A stretch of DNA of 64,000 nucleotides, from NCBI GenBank assembly GCA_937146645.1, contig CAKZRQ010000012.1, forward strand, positions 1 to 64,000. Direction: 5' to 3'. Numbering within the stretch: the first letter of the stretch is position 1; each line of letters begins with the position of its first letter. Shown here one piece after another: positions 1 through 7,876 of the stretch. The position numbers and the translations under genes were made by a program. Under the pieces are notes generated by a model. That model searched no databases and was not told the DNA's origin. It saw only the letters and a program-made list of their open reading frames with translations. This DNA comes from an uncultured Cyclobacteriaceae bacterium (lineage in GTDB: Bacteria > Bacteroidota > Bacteroidia > Cytophagales > Cyclobacteriaceae).

Positions 1-71
1 CTCGTAGCTCAACTGAATAGAGCACCTGATTACGGCTCAGGAGGTTTCAGGTTTGAATCCTGACGAGGTCA
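1..71 (+). tRNA. tRNA-Arg (anticodon ACG), 5' end missing
   Basis: The cloverleaf is visible apart from the first three bases, which lie outside the window. CTCG at 1-4 pairs with CGAG at 64-67, and the full 3' acceptor strand CGAGGTC ends at 70. The D arm is GCTC/GAGC. The anticodon stem is CCTGA/TCAGG around the loop TTACGGC, giving anticodon ACG. The T stem is TCAGG/CCTGA around TTTGAAT. No CCA is encoded (the sequence reads ACA). ACG reads CGN arginine codons after deamination of A34. A terminator follows at once. Confidence 0.93.
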
Positions 72-72
72 C

Positions 73-106
73 AAAGCCCTTCCATAAGGTTGGGCTTTTT
101 GTTTTT
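73..106 (+). terminator. Rho-independent terminator of the tRNA-Arg gene
   Basis: Stem AAAGCCC (73-79) pairs with GGGCTTT (92-98) around a 12-nt loop, followed by a T-rich tail. It begins two bases after the tRNA 3' end. Confidence 0.85.
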
Positions 107-120
107 CGCAAGGTAATTAA

Positions 121-174
121 GGAGGTTTCAGTCCACGATTGCTATCAGGATGAATTCTGACGAGGTCACAAAGC
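121..174 (+). pseudogene. Decayed copy of the tRNA-Arg 3' end
   Basis: An 11-nt block (121-131) is identical to 40-50 of the tRNA, and a 24-nt block (151-174) matches 54-77 with one mismatch. The second block covers part of the T arm, the 3' acceptor strand and the start of the terminator. Between them lies an unrelated insert. No D arm or anticodon arm is present, so this cannot be a functional tRNA. It is either the remains of a tandem tRNA duplication or an attachment-site scar left by an integrative element. No integrase lies nearby in the window. Confidence 0.75.
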
Positions 175-200
175 TTTACCGAATCGGTAAGGCTTTTTTT
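171..200 (+). terminator. Second terminator, after the tRNA remnant
   Basis: TTACCG (176-181) pairs with CGGTAA (185-190) around AAT, extended by AAGC/GGCTT, followed by seven Ts. It sits where the terminator of the intact tRNA sits, suggesting that tRNA plus terminator were copied together. Confidence 0.75.
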
Positions 201-292
201 GTGAAAATTCGAGGCACTCTTTTTGAACTAAGAAATCTTAAAGATTTTATGTGCCCAAACTTTTTGTGATCTTTGGGTATGATAGTTTAACT

Positions 293-520
293 ATGAAAAG
301 GCTTTCTGTTTTAATGTTGGTTTTGATTATTTCTTCCTGCGAGCTACTCGAGGTAGAAGAATTTACTGGTACATGTACCATAATTCTCGCTGATGGAACC
401 AGCATCACCACAGATGGGATCGAAGTATTAGAAAGTACTGAGACCATTACATATCGAGACGAGGACGGGAAACTTTGGTCACTCTTTAAAGAAGACTATG
501 AAAGCTACGATTGCAATTGA
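293..520 (+). CDS. Small putative lipoprotein, unknown function
   Basis: A 75-residue protein. The start at 293 is preferred over an upstream in-frame start at 251 because it directly begins a signal peptide: MKRL, a hydrophobic stretch, then the lipobox-like IISSC with the lipid-modified Cys at residue 16. The mature part is about 60 residues, acidic, with two more cysteines (one in TGTC, one near the C-terminus). I recognise no family. It stands alone between the tRNA terminators and the barrel gene. Export as a lipoprotein is inference from the signal alone. Confidence 0.6.
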   Translation: MKRLSVLMLVLIISSCELLEVEEFTGTCTIILADGTSITTDGIEVLESTETITYRDEDGKLWSLFKEDYESYDCN

Positions 521-745
521 TTCTTATATCTCGATCCATGAGACCAGAATCAGCTTTTTGAAATTGGGAATTTTTGAATCTTAGGATATTATAGGTAAGG
601 TCTTTTGAACCTTTAGATCATTTTCTTACCTTATTCTTGTAATAGCACCAAATAATATTTTGAACAGTTTGTTCTATGTCTTTTCCTTGAATAGGCCTTC
701 ACCCACCTTTTTCAATGGACCTTTTGCTTACTTAACCATTCAACT

Positions 746-1558
746 ATGAAGAAATTAAAAATTTGTTTAGGGGCAGTTATTGCCTTTTTTCTATCGTTTG
801 AGAGTTTTGCTCAGGAAACAAAAGTTGGTGTGAGACTTGGTGTAGGTCTCCCCAGTATTGAAAGTACAGATGATAATATTTTCAGTACTGGTTTTGAGAC
901 TGTAGCAGGGTTTGATGGAGGTGCATTTTTAGATCTAGGGATCACCAATAATTTTTCCCTAAAGTTTGAATTGGCTTATGCAAGAAAAGGTGGTGTTCGA
1001 AATGGTCTTCAACCCATTCCTCCTCCTTTGGTGCCACCAGAGTTTGAACCTATTACCCAAGGGGAAATTATCTATGCAGATTTTGATAACACGGCAGTTT
1101 TCTCTTATATAACTGTACCCATTTTAGCAAAATATGAATGGCATTTGGATGAAAAATGGGGCGTTTATGCGAATGCTGGTGTTTATTTGGATTTCATCGT
1201 CCAACCAAGACAAGAAACCGCAGGAACCACATCTCTATTTTTTGATCCCGATGGGAATATTCCTGTACAAATACCGATTAATCCTCAGGATCCGCCTCAA
1301 GACTGGGTTTTGGTACCTGTTCCGCCGATCGATTTTACTAATGATACCGATCTCTCAGAAGATTTGGAGAGTATAAATTTTGGCGTGATGTTAGGTGGAG
1401 GGGTGACTTATGCCGTTTCTCCTAAAAGCGAATTGCTTTTTGACATAAGAGGGGCATACGGATTTATTCCTGTTCAAAAGGACACGGAGACCTATGGTGA
1501 AGTAAACATTGGAAGTGTAGTCTTTTCTTTAGGGTATGCCATTACCTTGGGTAAATAA
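746..1558 (+). CDS. Outer-membrane beta-barrel protein (porin family)
   Basis: 270 residues with a clear signal peptide (MKKLKICLGAVIAFF, cleavage near SFAQ). The mature protein alternates hydrophobic and polar residues in the manner of Bacteroidota OMP_b-brl domains (TKVGVRLGVG near the start; VFSLGYAITLGK as the last strand, with the barrel ending almost at the C-terminus). A proline-rich stretch around residues 90-105 (IPPPLVPPEFEPI) probably forms an extracellular loop. The substrate is unknown. The gene is monocistronic, with a terminator about 30 bases downstream. The family call is by pattern, not by alignment. Confidence 0.75.
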   Translation: MKKLKICLGAVIAFFLSFESFAQETKVGVRLGVGLPSIESTDDNIFSTGFETVAGFDGGAFLDLGITNNFSLKFELAYARKGGVRNGLQPIPPPLVPPEFEPITQGEIIYADFDNTAVFSYITVPILAKYEWHLDEKWGVYANAGVYLDFIVQPRQETAGTTSLFFDPDGNIPVQIPINPQDPPQDWVLVPVPPIDFTNDTDLSEDLESINFGVMLGGGVTYAVSPKSELLFDIRGAYGFIPVQKDTETYGEVNIGSVVFSLGYAITLGK

Positions 1559-1584
1559 AAAATTGATTTAAGAAAGAATGCAGG

Positions 1585-1617
1585 AAAACTTGAGGACTTG
1601 TTCTCGAGTTTTTTTGT
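1585..1617 (+). terminator. Rho-independent terminator after the barrel gene
   Basis: AACTTGAG pairs with CTCGAGTT (one G-U pair) around an 8-nt loop, followed by a T run. It separates the barrel gene from the sulfotransferase gene. Confidence 0.75.
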
Positions 1618-1644
1618 TTAATCTGGAAGATACTTTTTAGACAA

Positions 1645-2805
1645 ATGTCCGAAAACAAGACCACAACCAAGCCAAAGAAGGGGGTTTTATTACCACCGGC
1701 TGTAGGTTATGGTTTAAATGTACTTGGTTATTTTCTTTCAAATTTCAGAATTGATCTCCGATACTGGCCCAGATTTTTTATCACCCTCATAATTAACCTG
1801 ATCAATTGGCCATTTAGAACTTATGAACGCTTATTCATCAATCCGCGCTTCAAAAATTTTGACCCTGACACCGAATTAATTTTTATCCTTGGTCATTGGA
1901 GGAGTGGGACCACGCATTTGCACAATCTCCTATCCAGAGACCCTCGTATGGGTTTTGTAACTACCTATCAAAGCGTATTCCCGGATACCCTTTTTGGTAA
2001 GGTTGGGTATTTTCTTTTTGAGGGGTTTACCAGGCTTCTAATGCCGGGTAGGAGAGCAGGTGATAATGTAGTACTTGGCACGGATTTGCCTCAGGAAGAA
2101 GAATTTGCCCTTGGTGCCAAGACCCCATTTAGCTTTTACTATTTCTGGATGTTCCCGAAGCATATTGATGAATTATATACTAAAAGCCTGAGATTTATAG
2201 ATGCTGATTTAGAAAAGCTGAAAAGATGGGATGAAGATTACAAAATGCTTATTTCAAAATCTTTGGCTAACACTGGAAAGCAGTTCTTTCTCTCAAAAAA
2301 CCCGAGTCACACTGCCAGGATTGATCATTTGCTGAAGGCTTTCCCTAAAGCAAAGTTTATCCATATCCATCGTAATCCCATAGAGGTTTACCTCTCCACT
2401 GATAATTTCTTTAAGAATATGATGCCTCATTTACAGCTTCAAAGTTTTTCCAGGGAAGAACGGGAGGCTCAAGTGAAAAATCTTTATGTGAGAACCATGA
2501 ATGACTTTTTTGACCAGAAAGAACTCATTCCGGAGGGTAGGTTTGCAGAGGTGAAATTTGAGGATCTGGAAAAGGATCCACTTGGTACTTTAGAAAGTAT
2601 TTATTCGGAGATCGATATTTCGAATTTTGAAATGGCAAAGCCGTACTTTGAGGAATATGCTATTACGAAAAAGGGCTACAAGAAGAATAAGCATACCGTT
2701 TCGAGAGAATTAGTAGAAGAGCTTTTAGACCGCTTTCATAGATCATTTGAAACTCTTAATTATAACATTCCTGAGAGCATTGAGATTATTGATAAAGATG
2801 AATAA
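1645..2805 (+). CDS. Sulfotransferase family protein
   Basis: 386 residues. Transfers a sulfuryl group from PAPS to an unknown acceptor. The 5'-phosphosulfate loop is GHWRSGTTHL (residues 83-92), the form typical of the Sulfotransfer_3 family. The 3'-phosphate motif is in FIHIHRNPIEVYLST (about 238-252), preceded by KNPSHTARI (about 218-226). The N-terminal 60 residues contain a hydrophobic segment (about 40-57) that may be a membrane anchor. Its 3' end overlaps the START-domain gene by 8 bases, so the two are probably translationally coupled and may share a lipid substrate. No PAPS-synthesis genes are in the window. Family call strong, acceptor unknown. Confidence 0.88.
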   Translation: MSENKTTTKPKKGVLLPPAVGYGLNVLGYFLSNFRIDLRYWPRFFITLIINLINWPFRTYERLFINPRFKNFDPDTELIFILGHWRSGTTHLHNLLSRDPRMGFVTTYQSVFPDTLFGKVGYFLFEGFTRLLMPGRRAGDNVVLGTDLPQEEEFALGAKTPFSFYYFWMFPKHIDELYTKSLRFIDADLEKLKRWDEDYKMLISKSLANTGKQFFLSKNPSHTARIDHLLKAFPKAKFIHIHRNPIEVYLSTDNFFKNMMPHLQLQSFSREEREAQVKNLYVRTMNDFFDQKELIPEGRFAEVKFEDLEKDPLGTLESIYSEIDISNFEMAKPYFEEYAITKKGYKKNKHTVSRELVEELLDRFHRSFETLNYNIPESIEIIDKDE

Positions 2806-3436
2806 AGTACTATTGACTTTTTTCTTGGTTTTATTCTGTTTGGAAAGAGCTCATGCACAAGAATGGGAATTAGTAAAGTCAGAAGATGGAATCGAAATCT
2901 TTAATCGGGAGGTCCAAGGATCAGATTTTAAGGAGTTTAAATCTGTTTCAGAAATAGAGGGAGATATTTCTGCATTCACAGCCTTGATCTTGGATGTAGA
3001 AGGCATGACAGATTGGGGATATAAATTGAAACGTACCGAGCTTCTAAAGCGGGAAGGAGATTCTCTTCAAATTTATTTTGCCGAAGCCAGTGCGCCTTTT
3101 CCGTATAAAAATAGGTTTGGAATTTACTTGAATGAGTTCAAGTGGGATAAGGGTTCCAAAGTACTAACTATAGATATAAAGCTTTTAGAAGACTACCCGT
3201 ACGATTCCGGCGATCTGGTGATGCTAAAAGGGACCAGTAAATGGAGTGTTAGAGAACTTGGACAGGATAGGATAGAAGTCACTTTTCAAATGCTTATTGA
3301 TCCAGGAAAAGGAATACCTGCATGGCTGTCAAATATGGTGTCAGACGAATCGCCTCTACAGACAATGCTCTCAATAAGGTCTGAAATAGGTAAGCCAAAG
3401 TATCAGAATCAATCCTTTGATTTTCTTGATAACTAA
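2798..3436 (+). CDS. Exported START-domain lipid-binding protein
   Basis: 212 residues. The ATG at 2798 starts a signal peptide (MNKVLLTFFLVLFCLERAHAQ); an upstream in-frame start at 2747 lies inside the sulfotransferase gene and would spoil it. The mature protein reads as one START domain: WELVKSEDGIEIFNRE near the start, FKEFKSVSEI, FPYKNRFGIYLN, and a C-terminal helix. START domains bind lipids in a deep cavity. It overlaps the upstream sulfotransferase gene by 8 bases and the convergent LolA-like gene by 4 bases. Export to the periplasm is inferred from the signal peptide; the ligand is unknown. Confidence 0.8.
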   Translation: MNKVLLTFFLVLFCLERAHAQEWELVKSEDGIEIFNREVQGSDFKEFKSVSEIEGDISAFTALILDVEGMTDWGYKLKRTELLKREGDSLQIYFAEASAPFPYKNRFGIYLNEFKWDKGSKVLTIDIKLLEDYPYDSGDLVMLKGTSKWSVRELGQDRIEVTFQMLIDPGKGIPAWLSNMVSDESPLQTMLSIRSEIGKPKYQNQSFDFLDN

Positions 3437-4182
3437 TCGGATTTAGACTTACCTGTTAGCTTTTCTAAGGTAAAATCGTCGTCTTTGAGCCCGATGTCGA
3501 AGGTTACCTCTTTTATGATGATTTTTGTAGAATGATCCTTTCTTAAATCAGTCATAATTACTTCCTCCGCGTACCAGTACTTTCCTTTTTTCACATAACT
3601 GTAATCTGCCTTCTTAATATTGTTTCCCTTTTTATCGAAAAAGGCCATTTCAATAGGATATCCGTTTTCCTCATTGATGTAAATCTGGATTTTGGAGTAT
3701 TCTGTTTCTTTGGTTTTTGGAAGTAAATTCAGAAGGTAATTGTTTGGCTTATCCGAAGATTCAAGACTAGCATTGAATCTTTCACTGTAGGGAATACCAC
3801 TCATGTCTTCGTAAGAAAAATCTGTTCCAGTAAAGGCCTGACTTTTACTCAATAGGGTAATTTTCACTGCCTTTCCGAATGAAGGCATATAAAGCCACAT
3901 CTTACCATCAGGATGAGATAAAGTGGCTATTCCTGCTTTATTTTCTGGCTTGGTATACCTGTAAAGGCGGTAATTCGCTCCTTTTTGCATAAGGCTTGCT
4001 TCCCTCACCGTTTCATTTCCTTTTTTGTTTCGGATTGTGATCTCCACCGTTGCAACTCTGTCTTGTGGAGCGGACATAAGGTTGTCCATTTCAGAAAGAA
4101 TCTTTTGGGCATCCTGAGCTTGAACAAAGCTTATGGATAAGACCAAAAAAAGGACGATAATGATGTTGCTATTCTTTTTCAC
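3433..4182 (-). CDS. LolA-like outer-membrane lipoprotein-sorting protein
   Basis: 249 residues beginning with GTG, which overlaps the 3' end of the RND-transporter gene by 14 bases. A signal peptide (KKNSNIIIVLFLVLSISFVQAQ) precedes a LolA/LolB-type half-barrel: strands such as VATVEITIRNKKGN, ANYRLYRYTKPENKAGIA and GKMWLYMPSFGKAVKI, then YSKIQIYINEENGYPIEMAF. These are hallmarks of the LolA_like family, which typically sits next to RND/MMPL transporter genes. The likely role is to carry a lipid or lipoprotein released by the transporter across the periplasm. The partner is visible; the cargo is not. Confidence 0.82.
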   Translation of the reverse strand: MKKNSNIIIVLFLVLSISFVQAQDAQKILSEMDNLMSAPQDRVATVEITIRNKKGNETVREASLMQKGANYRLYRYTKPENKAGIATLSHPDGKMWLYMPSFGKAVKITLLSKSQAFTGTDFSYEDMSGIPYSERFNASLESSDKPNNYLLNLLPKTKETEYSKIQIYINEENGYPIEMAFFDKKGNNIKKADYSYVKKGKYWYAEEVIMTDLRKDHSTKIIIKEVTFDIGLKDDDFTLEKLTGKSKSD

Positions 4183-6424
4183 TATTTCTATTTACCGAAG
4201 CTAGTACTACTGGAAAAAGAGTTAGTGCTCCTAAACCTGAGCTAATCATACTAGCTGCTACGAGAATTCCAAAATAGATTAAAGGAATCATATCAGAAAA
4301 TACCAGAACAAGGAATCCTAAGGACACGGCGATAAAATTAATGATTATTGCCCTTCCGCTCGAAAGAATGCTTTCTGAAACAGCTTTATGGGCATTTTTG
4401 TGTCTCTTGAACTGCTTATTGAAATTTACGATGATATGAATCGAATAATCGATTCCTATTCCTAAAGCAACGCTTGCCACCAACACCGTAGCGATATTTA
4501 ATGAAATGCCAGACCAACCCATTAATCCAAAAAGGATAATTATTGCTGCCACGATTGGGATGGTTGAAAGAACTCCATTTTTGAAAGATTTCAGTATAAG
4601 GCCTATGACTATGATTACAAATACAAGGGCAATTAGGATGGATGCGATCTGACTATTTACCAGACTACGATCCATAACCACATCCACAAAAGGCATCCCT
4701 GTGATTTCTATTGATAGATCTTCGCTTTGATTATTTCCAATGAAGCCATCCATGTATTCAGCAAATACCTTTTTAGATTGATTATCTGGAGATTTAAACT
4801 TTGAAATAATTATGGCTTGAGTTAGATCAGGATTAACTAATCTCTCCAAGGTTTCATTTCCTTCCAGGAAAAACCACAGCTGTTGGATTTGATCGGGATC
4901 TTCGGGAATCGTCCTTTGTCCAGTTATGGCGAAATTCAATTCAGCAATTAGATCTGCGACGGAAAGTGTGGAATTGATGTCTGGACTTTGTTCCATAAAC
5001 TCTGCAGCTTCCTTCATTTTTATGAGAACCACGGGGTCAAGGATTTCACCTTCGAAAAGCATGAATACTGGCTTCGTTCCTCCAAATTTATCCATCATTA
5101 TTTGCTCCGCTTTTCGAGCTGGATTACCAGGTTTGAAATAATCCTGAATGTTGACACTTCTTTCTATAGAAAATATACCTGCTATTCCAGCTACGATCAA
5201 AGCCATCCAAATCAGGAACAAAGCTTTTGGTTTTTGGCTAACAAACTTTGCCAGCTGAAGGGAAAAATCTTCGAGTAATTTAAATTTTGGGCTCCGAGCC
5301 TTTTTTATGGTGTCATTTTTTTTGGATCCAAGTGCTAGTAATGCCGGAACCAGAACCAAGGCTAGTATACAGGAATATAAGGTACCCAAAGAGGTGAAAA
5401 TCCCGAATTCAACCACCATATCCAGATAGGCTCCGAAAATAAAAGAGATAAACCCAATAGCTGTAGTTATACCAGCCAAAATAACTGGGATCGTGACAGA
5501 GCTCAGCCCATTCCTTATTTTTTCCTCATAAGAATCAGCGTCTTCAAGATTAATCTTATTTACAACATGAATGCTGTATGCGCTTCCTACGGCAAGAAGG
5601 ATGATCGGTATATTGTTTGATATCATGGTCATGTTGAACCCTAAAAGAGCAATACTGCCCAGAGTCCATATGATTGCCACGAGGGATGATATCAAAGGAA
5701 GAAGTACACCAGAAAGAGATCTGAAGCTAAAAAATAATGTTAACGCAATCACGAGGAACGCAATCGGTAGTAGGGTGACCAAATCTTTTCTCATCAGATC
5801 TGATATATAGCTAACGAGCATTGGAGAACCTGCGTAATACAAGTTTTCTGGAAGGTTTAGCCCATTGCTCACTTCTATCACATCACTCGCAACATCTTTT
5901 ACAATGGCTTCCTCATCTAGGTAAAACATGATAAGAGCCGAAGTTTCATCCTCCGAGATGATAGAGCCTTTATAAAGTTTGTTATTAAGAATGTTTTGCC
6001 TGAGAACTTCGAAGTCTTCAGGGGTGGTTGGTAAGTCATAGGGGTCCACTAACTGCCCTACTTCCAGTCCAAAATCATCTCCTTTAATATTGATGATATT
6101 TGTGACGCTTGACACTGAATTTATGCCATCTATTTCCGCTAAACTTTCGGTGAGTGATGCGATATGCTCTATCGAAGCAGTATTGTAAACATTATCTGTT
6201 TCTACTATTAAAAGGCCTATGTTTTGACCCCCGAAGTTTCTTCCGATTTCTTTGAGAAGTTTTGCATTCTTGTCGTCTTCAGGCAAGGACTTAAGAATAT
6301 CGGAGTTGATTTTAAGCTCAGATAATTGAAGCCCAAAAAAGATGGTTAAAAAAATCACTGAGACAATGACGAACCATCTTCCTTTTATGATTCTATCTGC
6401 AAATGTTTGAAGTCCTGAATTCAA
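4169..6424 (-). CDS. RND/MMPL family transporter
   Basis: 751 residues with two homologous halves, each an N-terminal helix, a large periplasmic loop, and a five-to-six-helix bundle. The repeated signature is AVGSAYSIHVVNKI in the first half and GIGIDYSIHIIVNF in the second. At about 750 residues it belongs to the short lipid-type RND group rather than the drug-efflux (about 1,000-residue) group. The start must be TTG at 6424: an in-frame TAA lies just upstream and no ATG precedes the first helix. It is the first gene of a two-gene operon with the LolA-like protein, suggesting export of a lipid. Regulation not visible. Confidence 0.85.
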   Translation of the reverse strand: MNSGLQTFADRIIKGRWFVIVSVIFLTIFFGLQLSELKINSDILKSLPEDDKNAKLLKEIGRNFGGQNIGLLIVETDNVYNTASIEHIASLTESLAEIDGINSVSSVTNIINIKGDDFGLEVGQLVDPYDLPTTPEDFEVLRQNILNNKLYKGSIISEDETSALIMFYLDEEAIVKDVASDVIEVSNGLNLPENLYYAGSPMLVSYISDLMRKDLVTLLPIAFLVIALTLFFSFRSLSGVLLPLISSLVAIIWTLGSIALLGFNMTMISNNIPIILLAVGSAYSIHVVNKINLEDADSYEEKIRNGLSSVTIPVILAGITTAIGFISFIFGAYLDMVVEFGIFTSLGTLYSCILALVLVPALLALGSKKNDTIKKARSPKFKLLEDFSLQLAKFVSQKPKALFLIWMALIVAGIAGIFSIERSVNIQDYFKPGNPARKAEQIMMDKFGGTKPVFMLFEGEILDPVVLIKMKEAAEFMEQSPDINSTLSVADLIAELNFAITGQRTIPEDPDQIQQLWFFLEGNETLERLVNPDLTQAIIISKFKSPDNQSKKVFAEYMDGFIGNNQSEDLSIEITGMPFVDVVMDRSLVNSQIASILIALVFVIIVIGLILKSFKNGVLSTIPIVAAIIILFGLMGWSGISLNIATVLVASVALGIGIDYSIHIIVNFNKQFKRHKNAHKAVSESILSSGRAIIINFIAVSLGFLVLVFSDMIPLIYFGILVAASMISSGLGALTLFPVVLASVNRNSEKE

Positions 6425-6502
6425 AAGGGTGTATTAAGATTTACTAAAGATCGCTAATTCTCAAACAAGGAAAAACTGTATTCTGGTTTGACAAAAGGAT
6501 AC

Positions 6503-6528
6503 AAAAAAAGCAGCCAAATGGCTGCTTT
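6503..6528 (-). terminator. Rho-independent terminator of the MFS gene
   Basis: On the minus strand, AAAGCAGCC and GGCTGCTTT form a 9-bp stem around ATTT, followed by a run of seven Ts. It lies just past the MFS stop codon. Confidence 0.9.
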
Positions 6529-6534
6529 CTTATT

Positions 6535-7767
6535 TTAATGAGCTGCGGAGACTTCTGGACTCGGTTTATTACTCTTCTGCCAGAAGAAGAATATGGTGAA
6601 GAGAATAATAAGTGTACCAGGGAAAAGCAACATTTTTTCTAATGTGTCTTGGCCTGCTGCTAGTTCTAGAGCTTCACCAGCTAAGCCTTCAGCGGCCTTG
6701 GTTGCATTAGCATCATCAATCCAGCTACCAATTATTGGTTGGAAAATAGCAGTCGAAAACATTCCTACCCCACCAATTATTGACATACCAAGGGCACCAC
6801 TGAGTGGAACTCTTTGAGCGACAGCTCCAACCATCACAGGCCAGAAATATCCGACGCCAAGAGCAAAAACTACAGCTGCGACATAGGCCATCGGGCCTGT
6901 AACTGAGCTAAATAGGTAAACCCCTATCGTAGCCAAAATAGCACCAGTCAATAATACGCCAGTTTGACCAAGCTTTCCAACTACTGGACCCGCGAAGAAT
7001 CTTGCAGCAGCCATTACACCGGTTGTTAATGCCAGAATAAGCATAGGGCTAGCACCACTCGATCCCATTATTAATCCCACCCATTGTTGAGGTCCAAATT
7101 CTGAGATGGCTGTGAGAGCCATACATATAAATAGGAAAATGAATACTGGACTGAACATCGCTTTTACATTCTCAATCAGCGAATCTGATCCTTTGACCTG
7201 TGGTTTTGGGAATTTCTTTCCGAAGAACAGAACCGCGTAGATGACTGTAGGTACCATCATGATCCATATTTGCGCTTCCCAGCCCATACTCATATCGGTC
7301 ATGAATTTGGAAATCAAACTACCAAGAACAATTCCACCAGGGAACCACATATGGAATCTATTGAGCATTTTATTCATTTTGACCCCGGTATACATGTCAG
7401 CAATCATAGGATTACATGCGGCCTCTGTACATCCATTACCAAATCCAATAAAGAGTGTAGAGATCAAAAGAGTAGTATAACCACCTGCATAAATTGTCAT
7501 CAGAATACCTATGGTATGAGTGACAAAGGCGATTCTCATAATATTAGCCGGTCCAACTTTATGATAGAATATTCCTCCTAGAATCATTGAAATTGGGAAT
7601 CCTAGGAACCACATGGAGTTAATAAAGCCTAATTGTTCTGCTGAAAGGCCAAAGTCGGCTCCAAGCTGATCGAGGATACCCGCTCTTATGGCAAAAGTGA
7701 AAGCGGTGGTAATCAATGCGAAACAGCTGGCGTTAAATAAAGCCGACCGATTAATATTGTCGCTCAT
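6535..7767 (-). CDS. Major facilitator superfamily transporter
   Basis: 410 residues. The ATG at 7767 (MSDNINRSALF) is chosen over an upstream in-frame start at 7872 because the extra 35 residues are not MFS-like. About twelve hydrophobic segments are visible. Features such as FIGFGNGCTEAACNPMIADMY and NRFHMWFPGGIVLGS after helix 4 recall FucP-type sugar symporters, but the substrate cannot be fixed. It follows the T9SS cargo genes on the same strand with about 110 bases between, and ends at a strong terminator. Co-transcription with the cargo genes is possible but not shown. Confidence 0.82.
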   Translation of the reverse strand: MSDNINRSALFNASCFALITTAFTFAIRAGILDQLGADFGLSAEQLGFINSMWFLGFPISMILGGIFYHKVGPANIMRIAFVTHTIGILMTIYAGGYTTLLISTLFIGFGNGCTEAACNPMIADMYTGVKMNKMLNRFHMWFPGGIVLGSLISKFMTDMSMGWEAQIWIMMVPTVIYAVLFFGKKFPKPQVKGSDSLIENVKAMFSPVFIFLFICMALTAISEFGPQQWVGLIMGSSGASPMLILALTTGVMAAARFFAGPVVGKLGQTGVLLTGAILATIGVYLFSSVTGPMAYVAAVVFALGVGYFWPVMVGAVAQRVPLSGALGMSIIGGVGMFSTAIFQPIIGSWIDDANATKAAEGLAGEALELAAGQDTLEKMLLFPGTLIILFTIFFFWQKSNKPSPEVSAAH

Positions 7768-7876
7768 AGCAAAGGGTTTTTGGGTTAAGGTTAAATAGAT
7801 TGAATTGAGACTGATGAAAATATGAAAAATATTGGATTTGGACTTTTCCGTTGGAGTAATTCTTGAATCCAAAGAA

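Noticed and set aside
594..630. GGTAAG/CTTACC inverted repeat before the barrel gene
   Set aside because: Short arms, long gap, and no further support.
2747..2797. Upstream start for the START-domain gene
   Set aside because: It lies within the sulfotransferase gene and would place 17 residues before a complete signal peptide.
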